Assembly (NCBI RefSeq): GCF_001649575.2
Contig: NC_051449.1
Location: forward strand, 12,438,837-12,502,836
Source: Kryptolebias marmoratus
Lineage: Eukaryota > Chordata > Actinopteri > Cyprinodontiformes > Rivulidae
DNA length: 64,000 nt
Direction: 5' to 3'
Position 1 is the first letter of the stretch; every line of letters begins with the position of its first letter. Below the pieces are notes generated by a model that had not been told where the DNA came from, did no database searches, and saw nothing but the letters and a program-made list of their open reading frames with translations. This document shows, piece by piece, positions 50,455 to 63,801 of this stretch. The translations under genes and the position numbers were made by a program.

Positions 50455-50741
50455 GACAATGCCAGGTGGGCGGGGCGGCGGGCTGGCCATTGGCTAGTGA
50501 GTTTCAGCTCCCATTCGTTGATTGGCCCCGGCCATCTAATGAGGCTGTGAGCGTGCGGTATCGGGTCTCTCTCCCCCCCCATCCACCCCTCCCCGCTACC
50601 CACACCTAGGACACCCACCCCCGCACCCGGCCCCTATACTCCGCTTGTCCCTTGCGCTGATTGTCACACATTGTTTACTACGGCTTGAAATGTGACTCAC
50701 AACAGAGGCTGTCTGCTGGAGGAACCGCTCTGACAAGCAAA

Positions 50742-50772
<31 letters not shown>

Positions 50773-50850
50773 ATTCTCTCGACGCGCGCCGTGCGTCCTG
50801 ATCATTTGGGGGGGACCAGCTGTGGAGACTATTACCCGTCTTCTTCTGCC
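50455..50850 (+). promoter_or_regulatory. Promoter / 5' UTR of ephb-like gene
   Basis: Base composition shifts sharply to GC-rich with CpG dinucleotides. A GC box (gggcggggcggcgggc at about 50466) is followed by inverted CCAAT boxes (ccattggct at about 50487 and gattggcccc at about 50519), a common TATA-less vertebrate promoter arrangement. A C-rich block (50572-50640) and a 27-A plus 7-G tract (50739-50772) precede the start codon at 50851. The transcription start cannot be fixed from sequence. Confidence 0.65.
50739..50772. repeat. A27-G7 homopolymer tract
   Basis: Twenty-seven A followed by seven G, 78 bp upstream of the start codon, probably within the 5' UTR. Assembly length may be unreliable. 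Confidence 0.95.
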
Positions 50851-50911
50851 ATGACAGTGGATTTGTTTGCGCTTTTCTGCGTGCTGGTCGCCACATCCTC
50901 TGCGATGGAAG
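50851..50911 (+). CDS. First coding exon of an EphB-type receptor (signal peptide)
   Basis: ATG at 50851 opens 20 codons, MTVDLFALFCVLVATSSAME, plus one base, followed by a donor GGTAAATA (G|gtaaat), so the intron is phase 1. The short charged-poor start and hydrophobic core ending in small residues form a typical signal peptide. EphB receptors have the same arrangement: a first exon of about 20 residues ending ...A-M/V/L-E and a phase-1 join to GAA for the next Glu of (M)EETLMD (from memory). AME favours EphB1. If right, the product is a receptor tyrosine kinase for ephrin-B in axon guidance. Only this exon is present; the ligand-binding domain exons lie beyond the window. Other secreted or membrane proteins with a short signal exon cannot be excluded. 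Confidence 0.55.
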
Positions 50912-53900
50912 GTAAATAAGAAGCTGTAGATATATGGAAATGCTTCTGCGTGTCCTGGGGAGGAGGAGGTGAGGAGGGGGGGGCACGCGTTCCTGCCGGG
51001 CAGCGCTGCCTCCGGGATGCCATACACGTGGATCGCAGCCTTTTTATTTATTTCAGAGCATCACCCTCCCTCTTTGCTGATTAAAACTTGTCTCGTTTCA
51101 GGAACGACTCTTTGCGGGTTTTCAAACCCGCTCAAAAAACGCAGTCACTGTGTGTCATGTTATGAGGGATTGTTTTTTTTTTTTTATGTGCGAACTGTTA
51201 ACTTCAACCCTTTTATGCTGGAAACATTTAGAAATCTTCCTTTATGAGTTGTGTTGCTTTAGATTGTCATTTCCCCCATGAGCAATTACTTTTTTCTCTC
51301 TCTCTCTCACTGAAGCACAAAGGCGTCATTGTATCAGTGTGTCAAAGTTGCAAAATTCCTGTCACGTTTGTCTCATTATAATGCATAAATTATTCACTTA
51401 TAATAATAAAAAAAGGACCTACAAGCATTTGAAATTTTAAAAATGTTGAGGCAAACTCTCTGAGAGCTAAAGGTGAGTCTTTTTGCATGATGGATTGTAG
51501 GCAAGGCTAAAGAATTCTTTTTGTTGTTGTTATTTTATCTATATCTCTTTTCAAATTTTCTTATTTTAAGGCATCTTCTGTTTTATTTGTTTTCATTTTT
51601 TTTTTCCATCTCGAGCCACACTCACCTGAACAAGCTGTAAACTACTACAGTAGCTATCTCCTCCGTCAAACATGTTTTTCATTTCCGTTGTGGGACCTCA
51701 GGGAGCGGACACTGGGCTGTAAGCTTCAGTCAGTATCTTTTGGCTCCACTCATGCTTATATAGTGTCTTCTACTATGTATACTAAGTCGTCCTCTCTAAT
51801 AAAACAGACAGGAACTCTGCAGCTTCCCCGTGGCTGTCTGTATCCGCTCTTATAAATGAGTAAATGAAGAGCACAGTTGCAATGAGTTTTCCCCTCGTGC
51901 AGGTTTTCTCTTTAATCATTTACAAGTCTGCTCCAGGATTGTTCCCAGCTCTGGCTGTGCTCTATAATTTGGCGTTGGGCTTTTTTGTTTGTACTCATCA
52001 GATTTTAACACAGTGCTACGCAGATACCAAGCCAAGGACCAAATTGCTACTTCTGCCAGAGGGGATATTTTGAGGTTCAAATGTTTACTGTTTATGGAAT
52101 GACAGCAAACAGATGAGAGATGAGTGGTGAATTTGAGGCGAGGGGAATGAAAATTTCCTGTAAGGATGAGGAAACGGTGTGTGTGTGTTTGTGATTTCGG
52201 CTTTAAATGGCTTGAAATAGGATAGAAGCAGATGGGCACGGAGATGGCCTCTGGGTTACCTCAGTAACAAAGATGAAAGTGATTTTCTTGTTTGGGTTGC
52301 TAATTGAAAGGAGGTTACCCCATGGGAAGGTTAAAATCTGCACTGATCTAAACTCCAATCTGTTGCTGTTTCTTTTCTCTTTTTTAATTCTAGTGTGTGT
52401 GTGAGAGAAAGTGGATTCACTGACCAAAGTGTCCCTGCCTATCCAGTCACAGTTAATCTAATTACAAGTCTAAATCAGATGATAGTCACAAAGTAGCATG
52501 GAACTGTTTGTTTGCAGAAGTGCAAGGGTGAAGGCATAAGCCGACCATATGGTTAAAATGATTGATTGATTGATTTAATTTGACCTCTCAGTTCCCACAC
52601 AAACAAACATGCTCTTAAAAGGACAGGTAGAAGACAGTTGAGTGTAGCAGAAAAAAGAAAGAGATAAGGAAAAAAACAAAACAATATGCACTGGTCTGTG
52701 AAAACGTTTATTTGTCTGAGCGAACTGCGTTGAACAATCAAACAGTTCAAATTTATACTTCAGGCATAGCAGCACACACTCGCTACATTACACACATGGC
52801 AAGATATACATTTGCAAACAAATTATTGAAGAGCGGCAAGTCAAACCCAAAGCAGAGAGCTAACACAGAAGAGATTGAAAACAGGGATTTGCATGACATT
52901 ACAGAAAAGAATGCACGGTGCTTCTTTTCAACCCTATTTGTTTTCTCTCGCTATTTCTCCTTGTCTTTTTCACCTTAGCTACTTTCCTCTGCACTTCTCC
53001 TTTTTTTCATTTCTCTAGCCTACTCTGTCTTCCACAGTTTTATGCTCTAATCTCCCCCATTCCACTGTCTTGCCTCCCCTCTCAGTCGTCTCTGTGGCCC
53101 ACGGATCGTTCTTGCCAACAGCAGCGGTAATTCTTCTCTACTTGGAGAGCCATTGCTTATTTCTGTTTGCCCTTAAACCAATTAAGCTTAGATAAACCCG
53201 CTCATTTAACAGCCTGGAACTGGGTGGTAGAGGGAGGAGGAATTGAGGGAAGGTGGGGGGCGGGGGTGTGGATTAAACAGCGGTTGAAGATCGACAGGGA
53301 CGGAGGGAGATGAAAAGATAAGAGAGAAGAAAGAGGAAAGGTCGGTTAGTGTCAGAAGAAATACTGTATGCAGGTTTTATAAATGAATAAACTGAACAAG
53401 AACAAGGCAAACAGAGTTTAACGGGAAAAAAACTAACAAAAAAAAAGCAATTGTTTCAGTTATCTGACATGCATTAAGTACCTTAGCTGTGCTTCTCAGG
53501 TGTAAAACAACACTAGCATTCGAAATGAGCGGAATAAGAATAAGTTAGTGATGTTTTGCAAACAGTCCCTCAGGAACTATGCACCTGTACTGCAATGTAG
53601 CAGCGTTTTGTCTTAAAAAAATAAAATGGAACATCCGCATCTTGAATGAAAAAAGATGATACTGATATAAAAGAATTAGTTGATTTGTGAGCCATGTTAA
53701 TTAGAGCTGTTTTGACAGCGTGTTGAAGGGCAAAACCTGGAACAAGACATTCAGTCAGCGCTTGGGGCATTCTCCTGAACCTTGTCTGTGTGCTCAAACT
53801 TCACTTTACAGTTACGTTCATGGGTTTTGGGGCATTTCTCTAACCAAAAGTGTGAATCCAGTGGAATTTTAGCAGACATTTGTATGCTGTAGTTGTTTGT

Positions 53901-55958
53901 GTGCTTAATTAAAATGTGACTTGGATAGGTCACATCATAAGGCAATCTTCAAAAAATGAAACTGAAGTGTCAGAAAACTTATATTCTTCATATGGCATCT
54001 CGGTGCTGCTTCTTAAACTTACGTTTTCATAAGATTTGCAAGATCACAATTTCAGCAAGTCCAGCGAGTTAGATTTTGAGCAATTTTGACTAATCAGTGG
54101 TCCATAATGGCTACAAGTTTTATGTTTGACAAAAGTAAGCTACGGCAGACCCTAAAGAAAGAACAATCAGAGCAACTTTTCATCACAGAAATTTGGAGGG
54201 AAAAAAACTAAAAAGCAATATTGGGTTTGGCAAGATGTCACCAAATGTTTCTCAGCTATTTTCAGTGTAAGGCTTTTTATAAAATGCTTCTGTTGACTTT
54301 GGATTATTGCAACTACTTCAAATGACACTTAAATGCTGTGATAGGTACTTTAAAAATGTTCATTTCTTCCTCTTGAAACCAAAGCTGAAAAGAGCTAAAT
54401 GGTAATCTCAGGGCTTCAAGTTGTATTTTTTTTTTTTTACAAAACTGAAGACTATAACTTTTTTTTTTGTTTTATTATTTAGATTACGTAATGGCTGTGT
54501 TTTTTATATAGTCTGTCGGTGTGCTTTTCAACTAAAGTATGTAGCACTTTCCAGTACTTACACTGCTTTTCTTACAAGTTGAAAAGGACTGTTTTGGGAC
54601 TACATAAACAGAAGTTACATGGGTTTCAACTGCATTTTCTTAAACTATTCTTGAAAACCAGGCTTGACGATAGCCTGTTTTTACAAAGTAATGCATCATT
54701 TATGGTACCAGGCTGCAGTTTCTCGGGTTGATCTAACATTTCTTCTCAGTTATTTCTCACACTTTAATGTTGCTGTGCCAACTGAGGTTGCATAAATGTA
54801 GAATCGCCCTGTGAGGCTGGTGTAGTGTTAAGAATTCTCCCAAATGTGTAAAATGTGTGAGCTCACCAGCTCAAAGGCGTAGACAGCCATATTAAAAGAG
54901 TCCTGGTGAGTCTCTTTTGTACGTGAATGCAAAATTGCTCCTTTACCCTGCTTTCTCGTTTCAAGTTGTTACACGAAGGAGAAATTTAGAAGTAAGAATG
55001 GAAAATATAGGCACAACATGGGCCTGTGGCTGAATGGAGTAAGGCTGAAAAGACAGAAAAGAAAAGAATTACGTGTTGAGTGCTCACATGAGTCTATTTG
55101 GCCACGGGCCCTACTGCTGACCAGGGACCACCTGAAGTCGAATTCAATTCTTTACTCGTTTTGTGCTACACTGTGTGTTCATGTGTTGTCAGTGTGGTGC
55201 TAAAACGATTATGGCTGACTGAACTAGTCGACATGCCCTCATCTCATAATGGGGGCTTTACTTTTACCCAGAGTGAAAAAACTTGTTTGGCGTTAAGGTG
55301 CACTTAGGCTGCCTAGTCACCGATAACAACCCTAGTGCAAACTCTTGCCAGATGTTGATGTTCCTTCCTTGTAAATATGTTGCGTGTTCTTTTACCTAAA
55401 AAATATCATCCTTGCAAAAAATGGCAAAAAAAGTTTGTCCTGTTCTGCTCTTTCCACCACAATGTGGATTTTTCATAGGGAGTAGCAAAGTGCTTGTTGC
55501 ATATTTTCTCATGGCTCATGTGATCTCTGCTTCCTCGCTCTCTCTTTTTTTTTCTCGCTTCCTTTTTTCTCAATTACGCACAGGCAAACACACCTACACA
55601 TATCACATGTAAACACACAGGGAGTCCCCCTCACAGCTCACCTTACCCCAGAGACATCTGAGCCTTGGGAGGGCCAGATGGTGGATGCAGGCTGGGAGCT
55701 TGTGCGTGTGCACTTTTTTGAACCTCCCCCCTCCCCTTCCCAGTGTGAAAGCAAGTAGTATCAAAGTGAAGTGGAAAAACTGACGAATAGAGCAGTGTTC
55801 TGTATTTGAATATGTGTGTTTTCTCTTTGGTTTTAATTCAAGACTTGGGTTTTATTTGTAGGTATCTCATTCTGTTTACTGTGTAGCCTGCCTGTGTCTT
55901 CCTCACATTCCTATGTCCAGAGATTTGCTGCGGAGATGCTATCAGCAGCATTAGGTTC

Positions 55959-56051
55959 CACCTGTCTTGCTTTGTGCTCGGCCCTTATCAGTGCAGGTGG
56001 CAGACTGTGGGACGAGTGCTAAGGCCTTATCTGTCCAATCAGAGGGATAAG
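55959..56051. promoter_or_regulatory. Candidate GATA / E-box enhancer cluster
   Basis: Within 93 bp lie two E-boxes (CACCTG at 55959, CAGGTG at 55994) and three GATA sites (TTATC at 55985, TTATCT at 56027, GATAAG at 56046), with a CCAATCAGAG just before the last. The density is suggestive only; individual motifs are common by chance. Confidence 0.3.
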
Positions 56052-56218
56052 CAGACACACTGCATCAGCAACATACGTAACATATTAGAGTAGAGGAGTG
56101 GAAGCAGCCTTCATGACACGGTTCAGCCTCTAACGGTGTAAATCATTTGTTTGCTGGAAAAACAAGTTCTATCAAATTTTGTGAGGACATCATAGATAAA
56201 CACATACATGCACACGCG

Positions 56219-56222
<4 letters not shown>

Positions 56223-56252
<30 letters not shown>
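56223..56252. repeat. (CA)n microsatellite
   Basis: A CA run of about 30 bp, with CA-rich edges extending to about 56210. Confidence 0.95.
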
Positions 56253-56256
<4 letters not shown>

Positions 56257-57560
56257 TCTAGAAGGATACAGTCTGGCAAAGCTTGATATGTGCACAAGTA
56301 GAAACTAAGAGATAACCTTCCAAGCCACACCTAGAGGAAAATAGTAATGTTAGTCATTGATTGGCTGCAGTGACCCAACTGACCCCACTACTCAAGGATG
56401 GTGGTGTGAAAAATGTGCTTTTCCTCTTTCTTTTTCTGCTTCCAAGGCTTTTTTTTTTTTTTTTGGTTCTCCATTATCACCTGTCTTACTGATTGGGTTA
56501 CAGTTCTTCAGTCAGCAGGAAAGCGAAGCTTCTACAATATTTGTTGAACTGAGAGGTGAGAACAAAAAGCAATTGATTATTGAGTGTTATTTTCCACTGT
56601 TCACACAGCCTGGCTCCTGAGGTTTCTACTGTATATACACAGCCTGATTTCCACCGCCTCCCCTTCCTCTCATGGCACCTTTAGCTTCTGTAAACTTCCA
56701 TCACCAGATCCAACCAGTCCAGGCCCACAAGACCCTGTTGACTTAACTTTTTCTTCTTGCCTATCAAATTGCTCTGTTAATCAAATCATCGAGCAATTGC
56801 AAAGTGTCCACCTTGTCCCTAAAATCTCCCTTTCTGAAAATAATTGGCTCTGTTTTTTGCCAAAGTTCTCTCCATCTTTCCTGCCACCCTAACCTGCGTT
56901 GCCCCTACAATTTTCTGGTTAAAAGCAGATGTATCTTTGAAACATTGCAGAGAACACTGCAAGGAAGAAAAGTGAAACGTGAGCCAGTCCTGAAAAAATA
57001 TAATAGGTGTAGGAGAAACAGAAAGAGGGTAAAAACGTGGTTGGGGTTGTGGGATTATCCATACAAAGAGGTTCATTTATAATTGTTAAATGAGATTTAT
57101 TTCACGAATTGGGCAAATAATTATTTAACGTTACTTTTAAGAGCCAAAGTCTAGTAGGTTCCAGTGGTACAAGAATTATAAAAAAAAAAAGTCAAGTATG
57201 GTGGTGCAGTTTTCAATTTCCAATATGTAGAATTTTTTTTAAAGCTTATTATCTAATATTAATTTACACTCACTGCACACATTTCATAACTGCACACTCC
57301 TTTTTTAACTAACTCATTTTCTTTTAAGTTTAAATGTACAACTTATAAGGTTTCCACTGTACAGAGAGAAACGTGAGGTAAGTTCTGCATGTAAAATGAA
57401 TTAGCAGCTCAGAGAATACTGCGTCTCCAATGCTCAGAGGAATTAAAAGAGGGGCGTTAATAGGGCTAAAATTACAAATGGTTTGTGGTGGAAGCTGTTC
57501 CACTTCTGATTAAAGAAAAGCCTCCTCATCCACAGGCTGTTTCTCACAGGGACTGACAAG

Positions 57561-57580
57561 CACACACACACACACACACA
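57561..57580. repeat. (CA)10 microsatellite
   Basis: Ten CA units followed by TACACATACACCCACCCACA. Confidence 0.95.
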
Positions 57581-60500
57581 TACACATACACCCACCCACA
57601 CGTGAATGTGCGTGAACTTTAATACACAGCCCTAATACATGGAGAGCTTTGATGTGTAGAAAGGAAATGAGCGGAGATGGAGAGCTAAGGGCCTGGGCCA
57701 TGGGCCTGTCCCATTATTAGTGACTAAGTACCAGCACCTCTTCCAGGTTCAGGACATGTGGACATATTTCACCACTCGCCTGCCCTTCTCCTCACCATAA
57801 ATGTAATCTCTTATTAAACACGGGTCTTTCAGCAAGAGAGTAGCAGAGAAATCGTGCATGAATACTTGTGTTTCTGTGTGTGTGGCTGCGTTAGCATGAG
57901 AAATGAAAAGTGGCCCCGGAAAAAAAAAAAAAAAAGAAGTGCCTGCATAGTGCAAAATGGAATGCCAGCTTCCAAGAGAGACACTGATGGGCCAATAAGT
58001 AGCAGTAGGGGGAGGACAGCTTTCACCCTGCGTAACACTGAATTCCTCTGCCAGGCAAATTTCAACCTGCCCTGTGCTGTCCACTTCTCTAGCTGGACAA
58101 GATGATCATTCGTGGAGGTAATTAACTATTGATTTGAAGCACAGAGGGTAATAGGAAATAAGAGGACAGTATCCTGATCCACCAGCTTGGCTCAGTGCAG
58201 TCTAGCTGAAAAGTTGATAGAGTGAGAAAAGCGTTTCAGTTAAAAACAAAATAAGACAGGAAATCAGACCATGGTGTCTGCTTTTTAAAATGCAATATGT
58301 ATCCTAAGTACAATACAAGATATTCTAATTCTCATATTTTGTTTTGGTGCCTGTTCCACACAAAAATCCAAATACATGTTGAAATACTGACCCTTCATTA
58401 CCTAGTGGATTTATTTTGAGGTGAATAATTTTGAAATCAATTTACGTCCTTTATTCAGTAGCTGCATTAGGATCATGCACATAAAGTAAAAGCACGAACA
58501 AGCTACAACAAAGTGAAGCAAAACCGAGATGCTGCTACAATCCATCCTCTGTGTCCTACATCACTATGAGGTTTTTGTCCAAGACAAGCTCGAGGACAAG
58601 GATTAGGACTCATTTGTGAAAGAGGCGAGAGAGCAAAGCCGATGTGGGCCAGAGAGAGAAAGGAAAAGAAATGGAGTGTAGGAGAGGTTGGTATCAAGTT
58701 TTCAATTTTATATGTGCTAATTAGGGGGCTTGGGGTTCTGATTGCTAACCCTTATGCACATCCAGCTCTTTATTGTTCATATGTTTGAGAGTGCCTGTCC
58801 TTCTATTTTTTGTTGATATTGTGATTTTTTAAAATTAATTTTCCTAGAACAACTTATGATAAATACTGTGTGAAGAATTGCTTGGTGCTGTAAGGTATAG
58901 TTTGTGTATAGTAATGATATGATAGTAACATTTATATACTTTGAGAAATCAGTCACAATGGTTCTCAGTATAATTGTGATAACAAAGGAACCAGCTAGAG
59001 TCAAAAGACCAGTTTAAGCCAGAAAACATGCAGACACTTGTAACAGTGAGGGGGCAGCATGACCTTGGCTATACCTGCGTTACAGACTGCGATAAAGATG
59101 TGATCACATCTTATTTTCCCTGACAGCAGTTACAAAAGGTGCCCTGCTTTGGCTGGTTAGCGCTGCAATCGGAGTCTCTCACTCCTTACCCATACTCCTC
59201 TGAATTGAACGTTGAAAAACTCAGCTCTTTTAATTGTTTCTTTCCCTTTCCCCTCTGTTCGTATGAAGTCTGTGCCCTCCCTTTTTTTTTTTTTTTTAAC
59301 CAAGGCTGAGCATTTAAAGCGGCACACCTTTGATCTGAACTTCACGCACTGTTAGAGACCCACTCAGCAGCTTGACATATGATGTCTGGGCGGAGTCAGC
59401 TCATTTCTGAAAGCTGGGAAAATAAAGTGTTTGAATGCACTATACACACACACACATATGGTATGCAGTAAGGTAGTTTTAAATAAGGTAGAGCAGGATG
59501 TGGCGCTGAATGAACAGATGTGCTCGTTTTTTTCCCCACTGTGGCCGTGTAGCAGTGTGCTGATGACATGTCAAAATGATAAACGTTCCCACTAAGTCAA
59601 GCTGAATGTAATTGTACAGCAGTTTTCTGGGTGTTTTACAGCTGTGTCACATCGGTTTTAGGGGCGTTTCAGTTAATATCAAAAGATACATCCTTGACAA
59701 AGAGAAAAAGAAAGGAGTAGGTTAATCTAAATTGTAAAAAAGATAGGCTCTTTTATCCCTAAATTCACAATGAGAGTGTAGCACTACAGTGCACAATGAG
59801 CTTTACTACATGTTCTGTAAATGGTAGATGATTTGTAGCGGCTTAACTACACAGGAAATGTGTGAGGTATGTAGGTGTATATTGTGCAAATTATCACATA
59901 TAATTTAATGGAATATCTTAGCTTCCGACTATATCTTTGCAAGTTCATCTGTGAGTCTGTGATGTGCAGTACAATAACATTTGCATACAGTAGTATTTAA
60001 AGCCGTGCCAACATTCAAAATTAAAGTGTAGCAAAATGCTTAACAAGCAGTTGCCTTAAACATAGTCTTGTTTTATGTCTGGTTGACCACCAACATTGTC
60101 TCCAGTCATGGTGCCCAATGCAGATGTTAATCGTCACACATCGTCCATTTGTTTAATCAAAATATTGCACAACCTTGGTAAGACATGACAAGTGTATAAT
60201 TTGATGGCTATTTAATTGCCCTGGCTCATGAGTGCATGATAAATCTCAGATTATTATTTATGAATCAGAGTCAAACTGTTAAAATCTTTCTGTCACTGTG
60301 GATTTTTTTTTTGTAAGCACATACACAACAAAACGGATCTCTGTCAGGGAGGTCTTGGATATCTTTTTGTGTGTTTTTACTATTCTGCAGTACAGCACAT
60401 GTCAACAAATGCAGTCTGTTTTCTTTGCATAAGAGCATCATTTCAGTCTTAAGAGTTCTTAGGATTGAATGAATCACTTCACTGAGTTCCTCACAACCTT

Positions 60501-63500
60501 TTTAAGATGGATAAATCATGTTCCAACCTGTGTGAATGACAACACTGACTGTGTAACACAAATTGCCAAGCAGCATCCAGGACAAAAGCATCTGGCTAAG
60601 CAAAAGTCATACATGGGTGTGTTGTAGTGTGACAATCTCCCAGGCTTTTGTTATTCATGCCAAGGCTTTAGTCTCCCCTTCATTAGAAAACACCGAACAG
60701 GTTAGGACGATGAAGAAACACTGTTTCTGCATTTGCATATTTTCAAAAGCTTTGCCTGGATGTGTGAGACAGATGGTATTCATAGGTCCTAATTCATATT
60801 TGTACTTACATTTTTTCTACTTAATATAACAGCAAGAAATATTTTTATCCTTTTTTTCAATTACTAATAAGCGATAGTGATCCTGTCATTTGGTTTCAAT
60901 GATTTTTCTGTGCAAACAGTTCATCAAAGAGATAATGACTCCTCCCTCTGTAAGTGAATAAAGAGTTTTCAATAAAATCTCAGCAGTCCATCTGGTGCCA
61001 GCTATATTTACTTTATTTTCAGGTTTTTACAAATAAATGATTTTTGCCCCCAACATTTGCTTTCATGCCTACAAAAATCTGTCAATACCTTCTGTTCATT
61101 TAGTATTTCGGCAATCTACTTGATATGCCTACTTGGCAAACTCAAGAAGGAACAGTGAGGTTGACGTGCACTGCTCTCTTCATGTAATGGTTATCTGTCT
61201 TGACAAGGTCGCTGTGTGAGTCTGCCAGTGTGTCCTTGCGTATGTTTGTGTGAGTGGATTCAAGCACATTTAAAAAAGAAGAAAAAAAAATCTTCAGTTT
61301 GCTTTTAAAGGTCTTTCAAACACCTGTCAATGATTGGCTGAAAGAGGACCCTTTCTCCTGGCTGTTATTGACGAGTGGAAATGTAGACGGGAGTGTGGAG
61401 AGTGACTTGCATCTCTGCACATGGTTTCAATTCATCTGATGTTCAGGTAATGCTTGGAGAATCTATACCTTTGATAAACATCATGTGGTAGTTTCTTAAG
61501 GGGAAAAGCATGATGAATTGACAGAAGGATGGATAGTGTTTCTTAAATGTGGAAAAGACAAACAGCAAACAAGAAGCCTCCATCTCTCTTTGTTTTCTCA
61601 GCTCCAAAGATTGATTGTCCATTGTCCAGGATATATGAGTGCTTCCATCATATCATGGATCACAGCATAGAGAGAAAGTGACACGTGTCGTAAGTGTTCT
61701 CTGTTTATTTGAGAGGCAAGAGTGTGTCTGATGGATTGGCTGCGTTTGATGCATACAAGGATGATTTGTCATCTCCTGTATGTTTTACTAAACTTTCGAC
61801 AAGACATATAAAGGGTTTGCTTTACTGAAAAAACATCCTAAAGTTACTTGTTTTATTACTTCAAGAACATATGTTATTCATATTATACAATGAATTGAAA
61901 CTTGAGCTAAATGCTGCTTTTTAGAAGAATTTCAATTATTGACTTTTATGCGTGTTCTACAGAGTAATTTTTCATTCACTACCTCTTTAAACATAGGTCA
62001 TATGTATAGTACAGGTATCAAATTCGGTTGTGCTGCAATGATATTCTTTCCAGACCTAACATAACTCAAAAAAGTGGGGCAGCTCTTCAGGGTGATGGGT
62101 GGTATGGGGGCTATTGGAGGAGGGGTTAAACATGATATAGTCTAGGTAGTTTTATGTAGCACATGGACTCTCCTTAAAATCCCTGTACACTATAAACATA
62201 AAACAGTGTTAGAAAAGAATATTCCATTGGAAATGCTGGTGTTGTAAACTGAAGATTCAACAAACACTATCTAAAAAGACAATAAACCCAATTATGTTGA
62301 CATACATTGCAGCTGTTTCACAGTGTTTTCATCTTAATTTAATTATTACCTCTCTTTTATATGTAATTACTAAGGACAGTCTATTTTCTGTTTTTCTTTT
62401 TGTTTGCCAAATTACTTTCAAGTTAATACCATAAACCTTAGTAAATAGCTAGAAAAATGAAAGAACCTAAATTATTGAGTTATTCAAAAGTACATTTAAG
62501 AAACTATTAAAAATATTGCCTTTTGTGGAGAATTCTGACATTAGAGAGCAAGGTTGTAGATGCTTTGAGAACAGTTCAGCAAAACTGAGCTACAGAAATA
62601 TTATCTCATTCTACGAAACATGGAAACAGAATAATGTAAAAAAAAAAAATCATTAAAAATTGCCTTTTAAACCTAGTTATTAAATTAAGGCTTTTGTATT
62701 ACATCAATCATTCAAAATCTGAAAACAGTTTTTTGTAAACAGTCATTTAGAGAATCATTTAATACAAAAGCCCTTTAAATTACAGTTAAAACAGAAAGAA
62801 GCATTTTGATTTTAATTAAGGTTTTTACATGTCACCACTGATTACTGACAAGGGAAACTCTTAATTTTTTAATTCATCAATGAAAAGCTCCAATGAACTG
62901 TAAACTCATAAAATGTATTTAGTTAAACATGTTCCTAAAGTTTGTATTGACACTTCTTTAATTTTATTCTGTTTATTGAATTGTAAAAACAAAAATGTTT
63001 TGACATGGTGCTGGGCAGTAAGTCACAGTTTCATCAGTACATTAGTTGAGACTTAAAGCTACTCTTGCACTTCATGTTTAAAGGTTGTGTTCAAGTTAGA
63101 AAATAGGTGATGTTTGTCGTCTTCTGCTCATTCATCTTTTGGTCATATATTTCTACTTTTTTATCATTTGTGTCTTTGGTGCTATCTTTAAGAATGAGAC
63201 TTTTATCATTGCACATGAATTGCCCACCCTCACAGTCAACATAGTCACAAAATTCTAGGCTCCACGCTGTCTGCCAGAAGAACCCTCAAGAACAAGAACA
63301 GTCATACAAGGATTGTGGTCAAGCAGAGAGCCTTTAAGCATGAGCTAATTTTCAGACCTGATATAGATTTTCTCCCTCAAGTGCTGGTATGATAACAAGA
63401 GCTTTGCACGAACTGTTCACATTCTCTCTGTTCTTTCACATGATGTACAATAATGACTGCAACACAACAACCTCCTGGAGGTGCTATGTCCATCTTCTGA

Positions 63501-63801
63501 ATCATTAGTATGGATGGCCACTTCTTTGCAAACAGCTCTGGATTGCTTCGCCTTTCACATCAAAGTGACATCAGCACATTGCTAATTGCCAATAATCACA
63601 AGATAGATCTGTGTGAGTGCAATTAGGGAGCTTGCTGCTGTGTGCCAGTTTCTTTAAATAATAATAAAACAAACCAAAAAAAAATCTGTTATCCCTTTGC
63701 CCTTGTGCAGGATAAACCAATAGGTTTTTCTTTGAGCGGTTTTGGAAACATTGTACACAGCAAATCCAGGAGGCCCAGATTAACACTGTCAGATTTGATT
63801 T

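Noticed and set aside
50173..50490. Minus-strand frame of 105 codons overlapping the ephb-like promoter
   Set aside because: GC-rich promoter sequence readily gives chance open frames; no domain and no transcript support. A divergent transcript is possible but not shown.
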